A stretch of DNA of 64,000 bases, taken from assembly GCF_964204865.1 (NCBI RefSeq), contig NC_135256.1, positions 18,815,703-18,879,702 on the forward strand. The letters run 5' to 3'. The position numbers were made by a program, and so were the translations under genes. The notes under the pieces are model-generated. The model was not told the DNA's origin, searched no databases, and saw nothing but the letters and a program-made list of their open reading frames with translations. Shown here piece after piece: positions 1-12,076 of this stretch. Every line of letters begins with the position of its first letter. Positions within the stretch are counted from its first letter, which is position 1. The stretch comes from Styela clava (Eukaryota > Chordata > Ascidiacea > Stolidobranchia > Styelidae).

Positions 1-940
1 TACCAAGCGTCACAGATTACTGAAAATTTTGGGTTTATTCATATACAAACATAAATTCAAGTGTTGAGGTGTTAAATAAATTTTCGTAAATTTGAAACAT
101 TTATGGGTCGCTTTTTTCAGGTTACCAAAGATTTATCTTGATAAAATAATAAGGTGTTAGTTATCCATGACCAAAAATATATCCACTTCGACAATATTGG
201 GCTCTCCACAATATGATTAGAACGAGACCAGAATCAAATTCAATGCCAAAAAAATACTAAATGAACGCACCAGTCTTTGCATAACAATAGATTTCAACAT
301 ACATCAGGATGTAGCGAGTGTATGAACAACAAAACATGGAATAGCGATGTTCAAACGTATATATATACCAAAAAGATATACCGGTATATGATATAAAAGA
401 CTAATATGAATTTCTAAATTTGATAACAAGAGCAAAATCATGAAATGTCTTTGTACAAATAACAGATACTTACCTATACAAAACTATATAATTCAAGCAG
501 AAAGTTCTAATTCAATTCGCCAAGGGCTTCCATCACATATCAATGTCACGTGGATAGTAACCGCTTCTAGTAGTAGTTCTCGTGCAAGATATTCTCTATC
601 TGATATTCGCCAAGATTACAAAGAACACATCTGAATTGAAATGATAAAATTTGTAACAATTATTGATAAACAATTGTAGCATATATTTTTTTTAAAACGG
701 CAAAACAAAAACACTCAACATTCATAAATAAACATGTAAAAAGTGAAAATAAAATACTCCAATAACATAATTAAAAAATCTTCAAAAATAAGGAAGAAAT
801 TTAACATTATGTTATTGTGTACTTCTACGAGCATTTTTGTTATACACAATCCTTCCTGATATATCTGATAAAAACTCTGGATTCTCCGATTGTTACAGCC
901 ATAATGTGCAGAGTTGATAATATTTTAAATAAAAGGATAC
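1..940. other. SSU72 intron 2 or 3' flank, no recognised exon
   Basis: AT-rich sequence to the left of SSU72 exon 2. I searched the minus strand for the next SSU72 exon and saw none. One open stretch near 480-600 has no recognisable similarity. A short run of TATA-type alternation lies near 358-370. Confidence 0.4.
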
Positions 941-1801
941 AGGTTGAAATCTTTGTTTGCTAATTCTTTATAGATATCGTCATATCTTGTGTCAAATGGG
1001 TAGACGTTAGGTTTGTCTGCTGAAGGTCCTGGAAGTTTCACTTGGTTACCAGTGCCGAACGACTGCACATTGAATCCCTTTTTTCTGTTAACAAGATAAT
1101 ATAGTTCCTTGGTTTCTTCAAATCAATAAATAAAAATATTCGCATCATTGAGATGCTTTGTGTGGTGTACTGGCGTCACATCTAGATTTATGAGTTCAAG
1201 TAATAAATAAATTTTCTTCAATTTGTAAGTTCTGTTTGATTGATTCAACCAACGTTTAGTTTCTGGGTTACAGAATTGCTTGAAGGATAATCTAAAGTTG
1301 GTCGCTAGAAAAGCAGACAATTTGAAGGTCAGATGACATCACGAAGAAAAGTATAGGTGTGGGTTGAATTGGAATGATATCCCACAAGGTAACCTTCAAA
1401 AAGCTGCACGAGCTCGGATTTCTAGGTTAAGAGTCTTAACTTAAGACACTTTTCTGGAGTGCACGGGCAACATTTTGAGCATCCATGGGTGGAATATAAC
1501 ATACGGTAGGTCTTTAAAAAACTTGGTAAAAGTTATTCTTTGCAAAAATAAAAGCTGTTGACACATTTTATGGTTAGTGATCACCCTGTATATTGGTGCT
1601 GCTGTGATCGACTAACAGTGGACATGACAATATAAAATATATATAATAATACGCTGCTAGTTTGAAAATGTAGATAGAACAATATTTAGAAGTTGGTTCA
1701 AAGACTATAACCAGGAATTCATACTTCATAAATCTGTGTGCTTCCATACTTCTGTTCATATTACTTGAACATACTACAGCAAACTTCAACTTTGATGACA
1801 T
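941..1801 (-). CDS. SSU72: SSU72 RNA polymerase II CTD phosphatase, 5' part (exons 1-2)
   Basis: SSU72 is the phosphatase that removes Ser5 (and Ser7) phosphate from the RNA polymerase II C-terminal domain. In yeast it is part of the cleavage and polyadenylation factor. Exon 1 (1725-1801) starts at ATG 1801 and carries the CX5R phosphate-binding loop CSSNMNRS followed by MEAH, as in known SSU72 proteins. Exon 2 (941-1084) follows in phase (exon 1 ends on two bases of a codon) and encodes the conserved GFNVQSFGTGNQVKLPGP stretch and a DKPNVYPFDTRYDDIY stretch. Splice sites read AA|gtatga, acag|A and CCT|gtatcc. About 73 residues of the usual ~195 are present. The next expected segment (YTQNG, LHMLDRN) was not found down to base 1, so the remaining exons should lie left of the window. 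A 5'-only pseudogene cannot be excluded, but both exons are intact. Confidence 0.88.
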
Positions 1802-2622
1802 TTTTGTTATGTTTCTTCAGTGATCACAATGTAAAATTAGGACAATTATATATAATCTGTTGAAAATAAAAAATACTGCATCATTTAGATTTATTTGGTA
1901 CAGAATAGTTTGAAATTGATGGAAACAAAATGGGAAAAATTATAATCTGAAAGCCCTGACTTGCCAATCATCTGTTTGAATTAAACATCACAAACTATTC
2001 TATTGTGAGAGATATAAAAACAAATGTTTTTGAGGCTGCATAGGAAACAAGACAATATTATAAACAGAGCAGTTAGAGGTCAATCTGAACAAAATTTTGT
2101 GTACCAATTGTAGTATGACCAGAATGACATTTAGCATATACAAGTATCTATGAGTGAGCTGATGTATAACACTCAAGGTCTAGGTGATCGATTTGGAGGG
2201 TTAAAGTATACAAGAGCGTTGGAAAGAATGCATCAACTTGAAACTTATTGGTTATACTTATGGATTGCTATTGAATAGATCTACTGGTATTTTAGGATGA
2301 GCGAAATTCTACAAAATTAGGTACAGTATAATAAAGTAAAAATCGTATACAAAAATTAAGTTCAATAATTCTGAATCTTCATTCAAGATAGTCTATATCT
2401 TCACTTGTACCTGTAAAATGCCAATACAATCATATCGCAAATTTATTTATATTTTGGCCATTGTCTACATCGTCCAAATAAATTGCCTGTGTGAAAAATG
2501 ATACCCCAATCCAATAATGAATTTTTTGACATTATCAAAATAGTCATATAATGAAAAAGAATTGTGCTTAAGTTAATAATATGGTATTTATTAAGTTTTC
2601 TTTTTTTCTATGACTAAAAAGC

Positions 2623-2650
2623 TACGGTACCGGTACCCTGGTACCAGGTA
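2623..2650. repeat. GGTACC palindromic repeat patch
   Basis: Overlapping copies of the palindromes ACCGGT and GGTACC are clustered within 28 bases. The same theme recurs at 2855-2985 and 36381-36417. Confidence 0.6.
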
Positions 2651-2854
2651 TTATCCCAATTTGACCAGATCATTGTTATATTAATCAATTTTTTTGATTC
2701 AGGGAAACTTTTACAAATAATTTTATGCAAATTCTACCATAAAAACTTTCCACTCACTACAGCACTAAGAAAGTGAAAAACCAAAACAAAAATAATGTGG
2801 CAAGAAAGTGTATATACAGATATCTGGATATATATGCACCATTCAGTCATAGCT

Positions 2855-2985
2855 CCGTACTAGGCTAGTACAGTAGTACGGTACAGTAATAGTACAGAAC
2901 ACTGTTCAGAGAACAGTACGTACCGGTACCGGGTAACGGTATACCGTACTGGTATACCGGTACCAGTACGGTATACAGTTTCCAT
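2855..2985. repeat. GTAC/GGTACC palindrome-rich low-complexity tract
   Basis: About 130 bases dominated by GTAC, GGTACC, ACCGGT and GGTATACC words in both orientations. The tract is largely self-complementary, so it could fold into hairpins. No terminal repeats or target-site duplication were recognised around it. Confidence 0.65.
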
Positions 2986-3952
2986 CACCGGTTTTCTTGA
3001 ATTTTGCCTTGTTTCCTTTTTTTGAAGAAAAAACAACATGACCAGTCATCGGCAAAACTCACGGTGCTAGTACTCACAGACTTAATCCGAAGTCACAACG
3101 AAAAAAACCTAACGAATTATCGGCACTAGTACCGGTATCCCACAGTTGTCACAAAACAAATAAAACGCAATGACAGAATTAGTTTCTATCAATGTCGACA
3201 GAGGGCCAAAATGGAATTGTGGGTAGCCTAACAAACTAACTATTTTTGCTCTCGGGCACAGGAGGTGATAACATCCACAAGAGGTCTGTAGAAAGCCTTA
3301 AAATATGTATACCGTAAGCTCTCATATAAATTAAAAATATTATTCAGGTATTCTTAACACAAAGCACCAAACGTGACCATCGAGACAAACTCTATTTTCT
3401 AAATTCCAACGGCAGATGGATGGACATGGAAGTCATCATACAAGAATAAAATATCAATCACACAATAAAACGCATATACACCAGGAAACAAAATTCTTAA
3501 TAAAAAAAAGAAACAAACCTAATCATGGCCAATGAGAATATAAACGAATAGGTCGTGTCAAAGTCTGTAAAGAGCCTGAAAAACGGATTCGTTCGAATAA
3601 TACAAAAACAAAATTACAAAGTAGAGAATTACGAGATTTTCAAATGCCGGTATACGGAATATGAAAACAGATATTCATTTGCTTTTAAATAACACATTTT
3701 CATTTGAAAAAAAAACTGCTAAACATAGATTATTCAAAATTGACCATATCAACTAGGTAAAAAAAATTTCGCGCTATTGAATAGTTCTCATTTTGAGGGG
3801 AGGGCTTATATTAAAATCACTTTTAAAAGTGAAAATTTGTCACCGCAGGTCGGCACTCACAGAATACGCTTAGGATTGCAGAGCATATGAACAGCTTTAA
3901 AACCAGGTTTGAATCTCGATAATTGGCTAGTTAAATATAGATGAAGTGCATA

Positions 3953-3969
3953 AGAGAGAGAGAGAGAGA
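3953..3969. repeat. (GA)n microsatellite
   Basis: An uninterrupted run of about eight GA dinucleotides. Confidence 0.9.
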
Positions 3970-4479
3970 TTTATTTCGTCAACCAGAAAAAAACAGTCAT
4001 AATAATAAATAAATAATGGCTATAAAAAAGTACGCTTTTTTCGGTATAGACTGGAAGGAGCGATACGACCATGCGGTCATCGAAGTCAGCCCCCTCCAAG
4101 TTTACGCTGATAAATTCACAGTAAAATATGATTATTAGAAATGGTTGAAGTTCACGACACAAAATTTGAAAAAACAAACAAACAAAAATGAAGTAAATAA
4201 AAGTAATTAATTTTTTTCCGTGAAATCAATTTTTGAATGATGAGTTTTGTAAAATGAAACAGTTTGGGCAGATTTTCAACTATTACACTATTATTTGAAA
4301 GTGAGGAGTAAGACCCACAAATAAAAAAAACAATTTTGGCTATTGGACTACTATACTCAATGTAGATTTGGACACATAACAATTGTTCGAATCAGCAAGG
4401 GGCCAGCCTTACATGTACGAATGAATTTCAGGAGATAAACAACATGGTCCTCATGTAAAACAATTGTTTCAAGAGAGGA

Positions 4480-4800
4480 ATCAACCTTCCAACGAGAAAT
4501 CGGTCAGAGACCGAGGAATTATCGATCAAAAGACAGGGGATCCCCCAAAAAAGCGCTCTTACTCCATAGTGACAACTTGTGTCCCATCACTTATTGATTA
4601 ATAACTCGCTAATTATACGATATACTTCGCCCAAAATCAATAGGTTTCTGGTCCGAGATATGATGAAAGCACATGAAAAATCTGGAACAGATTCAATCTC
4701 GTTTTCGTGAGATATCGCGTGCATCTAACAGACAGACAGACAGACAAATACCTATCAACATACTTACCGATAAAAATCGATAAGTAACAAGAAAATTTTT
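4480..4800. repeat. interspersed repeat with CAGA-type simple-repeat end
   Basis: A segment with non-AT-rich composition that ends in four tandem CAGA units (4729-4744). Short tetranucleotide runs are common at the 3' ends of non-LTR elements and of SINEs that borrow their machinery, so I infer a retroposon tail. No reverse transcriptase fragment was seen. The limits are approximate. Confidence 0.45.
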
Positions 4801-6161
4801 TGGCAAATAGGTGACTGAAAAATTATTATATACCCAAATTAAGAAACAATTTTGGTAAACATACGATCGATAGTCATATATATAAATACAATTTAGGTTG
4901 AATAACTATTATTAGTAAGCCTTTCAAACAAGACAACAACTGTGGCCTATTAAAAACTTAAACCCAATATTTAAATAGGTAAACGATGACTATTATTTGG
5001 AGCAGCAATAAATCAGCCTGACAAATAAAAGGCAGTTTCTGCAAATATACAAGTAGCCCTCATATATAAGTATAAGTGTTGAAGATTTAACATTAAAAGT
5101 GAACAATGAAATATTTGCGAGCAAGAATCAGATTGTGAGCTAGCGAAATAAAGTCTACCAAAGCATGTCGGGTATTTTGGGATAAGGCAAACACGCCATA
5201 CGTGCCCCAGTATGCATTGTGTGAATTCTAACGTAAATCAGAACTTTACTGGTATTTAAGTTTGCGACCCGCCATGATTTTACTCGTGGGAAGCGGGCTC
5301 GCGAACATAAAAAGGTTGGGCAGGCCTGCGTAGGAAAAATATTTCAATACTTCTAATCATAGCAAAAAGTTTGACTATATTGAGAGTGCCATCTTAGGTT
5401 GCGTATACAATCTGGTTCTCGCATGTTCGAAACATCATATGGGAATTACCCTTAGCCAATTTTATCCTAGTATTAAATTTTATATATATGCGGCCCGCGT
5501 CGTGTTTGAGATTTCTCCAGTAAAAAAACTAAAATAGTATGATGTCAACTATGGGTTTTATCGTGTTATTTAACATCAAGAGTCCGATACAACAAACTGT
5601 TAAAAGTAAAACAAAAATTCCCCCCGTTATTCCACTTTACCACGTTCATATTTTGTTCTATTGTAATAATCAAATTGTAAATTCAACCATTCTATTCCGC
5701 GTTTTTATTATGACGAAATAAACAAGTTTCGGTCAGATCATGGAAGTGTGCAGTTGTGAATCATTATTTGATTACGAATCACAAATTATGTGCAGTTAAC
5801 GCCAAACTAGATTATTATGAACTTATGAATCATTACAAAGGGAAAAATACCATGTTTATACTGAAACAATTTCTCACGAAAAGGTAACGGAAATAAAATT
5901 TTCACTGATGAAACAAAGAATTTTTTTTCAGACACAAACAAAACTTGTGAAGATTCGATGAAAGCAAGCTTTGCCATGAGTGAGATGATTGCAAAATCGT
6001 CGCGTCCTTTCGTTGAGGGAAGCTTTATTAAAAAGTGTATGTTGAAGGCTTGTGAAATGATTTTTTAACAATGAGTGTTAACAAATCAGCCTTTTGCACA
6101 CGACTAACAGACGAGAGTTTTTATGCTGTCTAAAGACCAGCAAACTAACGCAAAATCAGGC

Positions 6162-8816
6162 CAACCATCGAGTCTCACCGCTACAAAACGGTGCCAAATA
6201 TCCAACACAAGTAAACGAATATGTTTCATGTCTCGCTTGGTGTAAGATTCAAGGGTAATCTAACAAATATATTCAGATTTACTTAGTTAATTTTTGTATA
6301 TAATTTCTTAGCCGCGTCGTCAATAAATTTCATAAAATGGCCCGCGACATATTTTGAGTTGGAGACCCCTGCCTTAAGAGGACCTAGTCGATAGCAAGAA
6401 ATTTCTCCTACACGTTTTAAATGATTAATCTAAAGCGTGAGAGAGGGAAAGGTTCAATTACCTGAAATAACGTGAAATTACACCACGATTCATATTTTGT
6501 ATATTTAAAAATCTCGTAATTCTCCACTTTGTAATTTTGTTTTTGATAAATGAAAATTAAAGACATCCCCCAAAATAAGCCCTAGTGATATTTAAAAAAA
6601 AAAGGAAAAAAGACCCTGTCTTATTTTCGAGAAAACGCGGTAGCTAGTTTGATACAAAAAAGTAAGTATCAGTGTGGTAAAAAAAAGGAACATTTTTGAA
6701 TCTGTTGTAAAAAGCCTCCCCCCACCAATGCAAATATGCGAAAGTTCGAAAAAACATCCCTGTTACGTTTTAAAATAAATAAAAAAACAAGTACAGATAG
6801 TCTAGTCCAGCGGTTCCCAACCTTTCTACCCTGGCGGATCGGTGAAATTAAATAAAATGTACTCGCCGACCGGCAAAATTAAAATAAGTGAAACAGAAAA
6901 TAATAACATATATTTGCGTAATATAGTGCAATGTCGGGCACTCACTATGCTTCTAGAAAAAAAAAAGGATAACTAAAAAACATTTCACATGAAGAAAAAA
7001 CTATCAAATAACGTGCTGGCCAAAATTGAAATCGGTGTAATAAAATAATAACATAAATTTGCGTAATAAAGTGCAGTGCTGGTCACCCATTGTGCGTAGA
7101 AAGAGCACACAGAAAACATCTCACATAATAAAACATGTACATGCCAAATCATGTACTGTAGTGAGAATTTTGCTGCTGCTGTTTTGTTCAAAGGGTTCAT
7201 CAAAAAAGGACATCAAAAAAGGGTTTTGCAACACGTAGGTCTGCAGCGGTTCAGTCTTTGCTCCGTTTTATTTAAAGCTAGTGATGAAAAAGTTTTTCGT
7301 ACACGTAACTTGTTGAAAATTGGGACAACAGCTTGATTACTTAGCGTTGGGTATTTGTTATCAGAAGAGCTCAAGAATTGTGACAATGACTCTTTTATTA
7401 AATCTAGACTGTAAAGTAGAGGTTTTATCGGGTTCATCATATTCATCCCTCTGCAGTTGATCGACGCCCCAAACAAAATGAATTTATATCAACCATCGAG
7501 TCTCACCGCTACAAAACGGTGCCAAATATCCAACACAAGTAAACGAATATGTTTCATGTCTCGCTTGGTGTAAGATTCAAGGATAATCTAACAAATATAT
7601 TCAGATTTACTTAGTTAATTTTTGTATATAATTTCTTAGCCGCGTCGTCAATAAATTTCATAAAATGGCCCGCGACATATTTTGAGTTGGAGACCCCTGC
7701 CTTAAGAGGACCTAGTCGATAGCAAGAAATTTCTCCTACACGTTTTAAATGATTAATCTAAAGCGTGAGAGAGGGAAAGGTTCAATTACCTGAAATAACG
7801 TGAGATTACACCACGATTCATATTTTGTATATTTAAAAATCTCGTAATTCTCCACTTTGTAATTTTGTTTTTGATAAATGAAAATTAAAGACATCCCCCA
7901 AAATAAGCCCTAGTGATATTTAAAAAAAAAAGGAAGAAAGACCCTGTCTTATTTTCGAGAAAACGCGGTAGCTAGTTTGATACTAAAAAGTAAGTATCAG
8001 TGTGGTAAAAAAAGGAACATTTTTGAATCTGTTGTAAAAAGCCTCCCCCCACCAATGCAAATATGCGAAAGTTCGAAAAAACATCCCTGTTACGTTTTAA
8101 AATAAATAAAAAAACAAGTACAGATAGTCTAGTCCAGCGGTTCCCAACCTTTCTACCCTGGCGGATCGGTGAAATTAAATAAAATGTACTCGCCGACCGG
8201 CAAAATTGAAATAAGTGAAACAGAAAATAATAACATATATTTGCGTAATATAGTGCAATGTCGGGCACTCACTATGCTTCTAGAAAAAAAAAAGGATAAC
8301 TAAAAAACATTTCACATGAGGAAAAAACTATCAAATAACGTGCTGGCCAAAATTGAAATCGGTGTAATAAAATAATAGCATAAATTTGCGTAATAAAATG
8401 CAGTGCTGGTCACCCATTGTGCGTAGAAAGAGCACACAGAAAACATCTCACATAATAAAACATGTACATGCCAAATCATGTACTGTAGTGAGAATTTTGC
8501 TGCTGCTGTTTTGTTCAAAGGGTTCATCAAAAAAGGACATCAAAAAAGGGTTTTGCAACACGTAGGTCTGCAGCGGTTCAGTCTTTGCTCCGTTTTATTT
8601 AAAGCTAGTGATGAAAAAGTTTTTCGTACAAGTAACTTGTTGAAAATTGGGACAACAGCTTGATTACTTAGCGTTGGGTATTTGTTATCAAAAGAGCTCA
8701 AGAATTGTGACAATGACTCTTTTATAAAATCTAGACTGTAAAGTAGAGGTTTTATCGGGTTCATCATATTCATCCCTCTGCAGTTGATCGACGCCCCAAA
8801 CAAAATGAATTTATAT
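6162..8816. repeat. tandem duplication, two units of ~1.33 kb
   Basis: Unit 1 (about 6162-7489) is followed directly by unit 2 (about 7490-8816). I counted roughly a dozen single-base or short indel differences, so the copies are about 99% identical. Each unit contains, in order, the right end of one hAT-like element (ggagacccctg), the right part of the TIR repeat that also occurs at 37.5-38.2 kb, and the left part of a second hAT-type element beginning cagcggttcccaacc (6808 and 8135). The rightward junction falls inside that second element, and only the second copy continues to the true right terminus at 9360. Confidence 0.9.
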
Positions 8817-9360
8817 TACAATGACAAAGTCTTTGCTAATTTGGCACCAGGCTCAAAATTCTGCTGTGCAACACCTGGAAAATATCTCAGCGGCCCATGT
8901 ATTTATTGCGCGTCTCGTGACCACCTGCAGGGTCGGAACAAGTTCATATCTTGCTGGATGTCAATGCGAAGCTATGGAATATACTGTTCTTTACTGTTTT
9001 CGAGTTTAAACACGGAAATATTCATAACTTTTTATTTGGATGGTAATAATAATCAAAAAAGCATGCAGAATGGAAAAATTACTCATGCTGATTCAGGTTT
9101 CGAAATCTTGGGAGATTTGACGGAGCACTTTGGTGATGAATCGGAACCGAAAAGTGTGAATACTCGGCGTCGGCGCCACGACGTCGCCGGGCCGCACTTA
9201 TCAAACAGCAATATGACGGCAGAAAAGAAATTGAGTAATAAACCAACATATGTAACTTCTTCGTCATCGGTAAAGCAGTTTAAGCAAAAATAAAAGAAAG
9301 AATTGAAATTTCTCGCAGACCGGCAAAAAAGCTTCGTGGGCCGGCGGTTGGGAACCACTG
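8135..9360. mobile_element. hAT-type DNA transposon, about 1.2 kb, probably non-autonomous
   Basis: The left end is CAGCGGTTCCCAACC. The right end, read on the other strand, is CAGTGGTTCCCAACC, a typical hAT terminal inverted repeat. The flanks are gtctagtc and gtcttagtc, an imperfect 8-bp target duplication. A plus-strand frame at 8784-9293 (169 codons) is open, but I see no hAT dimerisation motif or BED finger in it and do not call it a transposase. A partial left copy starts at 6808 because of the tandem duplication. Confidence 0.75.
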
Positions 9361-9449
9361 GTCTTAGTCGACTGTCCATATATTTGAGCTCTCCTGTTAT
9401 TGTAGCTGATTAGCTTAAATGTTACAGATGGTCCGCCAACGCCATCGAT

Positions 9450-10530
9450 CAGGGTTGCCAGATCCCAGCGGTCAAAAAATGCCTAATCAAGACATATAAA
9501 AAGCCAACAATTTTACTAAGTACAAAACCCCCATGGTTTGTCCGATTTTAAGCCCTTGGCACAATACTGATGCTGATGAGGAGTGAGCCACACAAATGTC
9601 TTTTCCCATTGAAAGTTGTATTTTCGGTCGATATCATGGCGATTTCCACTTCAGTGGGATCGAAGGTTTAAAAATAATTAATTGAATGATAGCACCAGAA
9701 TCTACATTTAACACAATACAGTCAAGCTGTCAACCACAATAAACAATATACAACTACGAATGTAGTAGTAGTGGTATTTATTGTATCCTACACTGGCATC
9801 TAATATGAAAAAGTTTAAAAAATTAAAAAAACAAATAAAAAGAAATATTGAGCGGACAGCAATATTTTACCATTTAATATATACAATACAGGGTGCTGCT
9901 TCAGTATGTGATATACCTACATGTTTCTACTCAAACATGTGATATACCCATTGTAGTTATATACACCAATGGATACACCTTAAAAAATTTTACTACTGAA
10001 AAATTTTCAATATAAACCATCAATTTTATTAAAAAATTATCTAACCACGTGTCGCTTACAGGTGGTCTACTGATAGCTAATTCAGTATTTAAGCGTAGTT
10101 AATTACATCGTTCGCGAGAAAATTTTGATTACTGCAATTAAACTAAAGCTCCACATCAGGCATAATGGAAATTAAGTTATACAACTATTTTTTGGAAACA
10201 GAACTAAAAACTGACAAATAACACGCAAAACTATAAAAAACGAGGCAATGTTTACAACCCTGCTTGAACATCTGTCTGAGCGGCTGCAGAAACTGCAATT
10301 ATTTCTTATAAGCGTTAAGGTAATAAACAAGGAAATTGATTCTCCGGAAATCCTAATGTTAAGTAGCTAAATACCGGTAACAGGCTATTGTTACTTACTA
10401 AATATTGTATTTCATACAATTTCAATAATAGACATTAGAACAGACTTAAAAAAGCCGAACGGAAATTCCGACGCCAAACGTGTTTGAAAACTGCCAAAAT
10501 GGGCGTTAAAAAGCCAATATGGCAACCCTG
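9450..10530. mobile_element. hAT-type DNA transposon with CAGGGTTGCCA ends
   Basis: The left end is cagggttgccagat. The right end, read on the other strand, is cagggttgccatat, a 12 to 13 base inverted repeat. The flanking octamers ccatcgat and ctatccat match at 6 of 8 positions, consistent with an aged hAT target duplication. No transposase frame is visible. The right part carries a copy of the repeat family also found at 10.6 and 56.3 kb. Confidence 0.7.
10040..10345 (+). repeat. interspersed repeat family R1, copy 1
   Basis: This shares an ordered series of words with 10612-10870 and 56240-56600: a gatagctaatt block, then ctgacaaataacacgcaaaac, then a gaggcaatgtttacaacc block, then a gagcggctg block. 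The copies diverge by many substitutions. It lies inside the element at 9450-10530. Confidence 0.65.
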
Positions 10531-10611
10531 CTATCCATGGCATAGAACAGTGGAAGTTTCCCAGACTCTTGACCCCGAAAAATTCTTCCCATTCTCTACT
10601 ACTGCAAATAC

Positions 10612-10870
10612 CATGATTATTTTGAGCTAATTTTAGCGTAGCCTATTTCATCTTTTTCGGGAGAAATTCCTTCAACTTAAATTTTTCGGGGGACATAATA
10701 CCAAGGGAGATATTTGATTTACAGCTAATTTTTTAAAACACGACTGAAAACTGACAAATAACATGCAAAACCACGAAAACGAGGCCATGTTTACGACCAT
10801 TCTTAAATATCTGTCTGAGCAAAAAAAGTGCCCGAGCGGCCACACAAATTGCAATAGTTACGTCGTTGTT
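10612..10870 (+). repeat. interspersed repeat family R1, copy 2
   Basis: Diverged copy of the repeat at 10040-10345. It has the same order of blocks: a gagctaattttagcgtag block, then gaaaactgacaaataacatg, then gaggccatgtttacgacc, then gagcggcc. The open frames that cross it (about 60 to 75 codons) have no recognised similarity. Confidence 0.65.
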
Positions 10871-10989
10871 GAATTCTTACGGATCGGTCATTGTTACGAA
10901 ATAAGGAATAGAATAAATAAATCAATACTCTGGGAAACATTTTTTCAATACTTCGCCTTGGTCATTTCGCTCTGCTCCGACCTATGACC

Positions 10990-12076
10990 TCGAAAAATAA
11001 TTTTTTTTTTGATTAGTTAACATACATTTTAGCATTTGCGATCTTTCATTGTATTGTTATGAAGTTATGTCATTGTGATCGTATGGTTTTTGAGATTGAT
11101 AGAAATTCAGAAATTGCTAAATTGATTCACTCTGACACGGTGGAACTCGCCAATCTGTCAGTTCGTTGTTCTCTGAGGATTCTGTGATTGCCGACTCCGA
11201 CAATAATCAGCTTAGTCGATATATTTTAACACAAATTTTTATTTACTGATCGCTCAGTTGCTAGATTACCTGTACTGGTATAGGTTACTTTTTTAATTAG
11301 TCGTTCAATTTGGCAATCCTTAACGCTGTAACGCAATTTTTTATATGGAGTGGCAAATAATAATTTTTCACTTATTTTTTTCTGATTTTCCCTTTCCGCC
11401 TTTGGTTTATAATTAATTTATCTAAACCGCTGATTTTTTATATATCTTCCAGTCTTTGTGGTTGTATTTAACTTATGTGTTGTATACATGTATTTGTTGG
11501 TATGGTTGTAGAATATATGATGATGTGAGTGTGTATCATATTCTTAAGTGAGTGAACGGATAGTAAAAAAAATTGCAAAAGATTTATTTATTTTCAAAGC
11601 GGCAGCATCTAAAATATTCAGGGGCAAAGTAACTTTGTAATTCAGTACTTGTAGCTAAAATTTTGTTGCTAAAAGAATTACATTTGGTGGATAGTTTGGA
11701 ATTTATGCCAGAAAAAATAATAACCTGTAAATAATCATTTGCAAATTTTGTCTTGAGTGATGAAAGCTTTTAAATAAAAAAAAAACCTTAGAGACGATTA
11801 TTATACCAGTATAATGCAGAATCTCACGCAAATTTCTTTATGCTATAACATATTTAATGAGTATGTGTATTTATGTTTCAGTGATCTCCATGTCTGTATG
11901 TAGACTAAAACATTCATGGCTTTGGCAAGTACTTTTGTATTAAGCTTGTATGTGACAAAACATAGCATCAATCGGCAATTAGGTGTTACAAGTCAAAGAC
12001 ACTGATTTCTGAGAGAAGAATTGTTGGTGGAGAGAGCGAATTTGTCAACAAACAATTCTAATCAGAACTTGAAGTA
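10990..12076. other. WDR33 upstream region, no gene seen
   Basis: AT-rich sequence ending at the WDR33 start codon. I see no clear TATA box or upstream coding exon. A possible splice acceptor (tgtttcag) lies near 11880 and could belong to a 5' UTR exon, but nothing else supports it. Confidence 0.35.

Larger units (their letters stand above)
1802..6161. other. intergenic, repeat-rich, no gene seen
   Basis: No open frame here resembles a known protein and none has exon-like flanks. The stretch holds the GGTACC-rich patches, a GA microsatellite and the CAGA-ended repeat listed separately. Near 5265-5330 there is a hAT-terminus-like sequence in right-end orientation (ggttgggcaggcctg), for which I found no partner. 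Near 3610-3830 there are fragments resembling the reverse complement of the TIR repeat at 37.5-38.2 kb. Confidence 0.5.

Noticed and set aside
480..606. Minus-strand open stretch of about 40 codons near SSU72, considered as SSU72 exon 3 or another gene's terminal exon
   Set aside because: It does not match the expected SSU72 continuation (YTQNG, LHMLDRN), is short, and has no convincing splice acceptor in the right phase.
826..875. Minus-strand segment with LYNK-like and RNARRS-like translation, considered as SSU72 exon 3
   Set aside because: The similarity is a few residues only, the frame stops at once, and no acceptor precedes it.
8784..9293. 169-codon plus-strand frame inside the hAT element, considered as a transposase fragment
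   Set aside because: No BED finger, catalytic DDE context or C-terminal dimerisation motif is visible. Composition and overlapping frames suggest chance openness.
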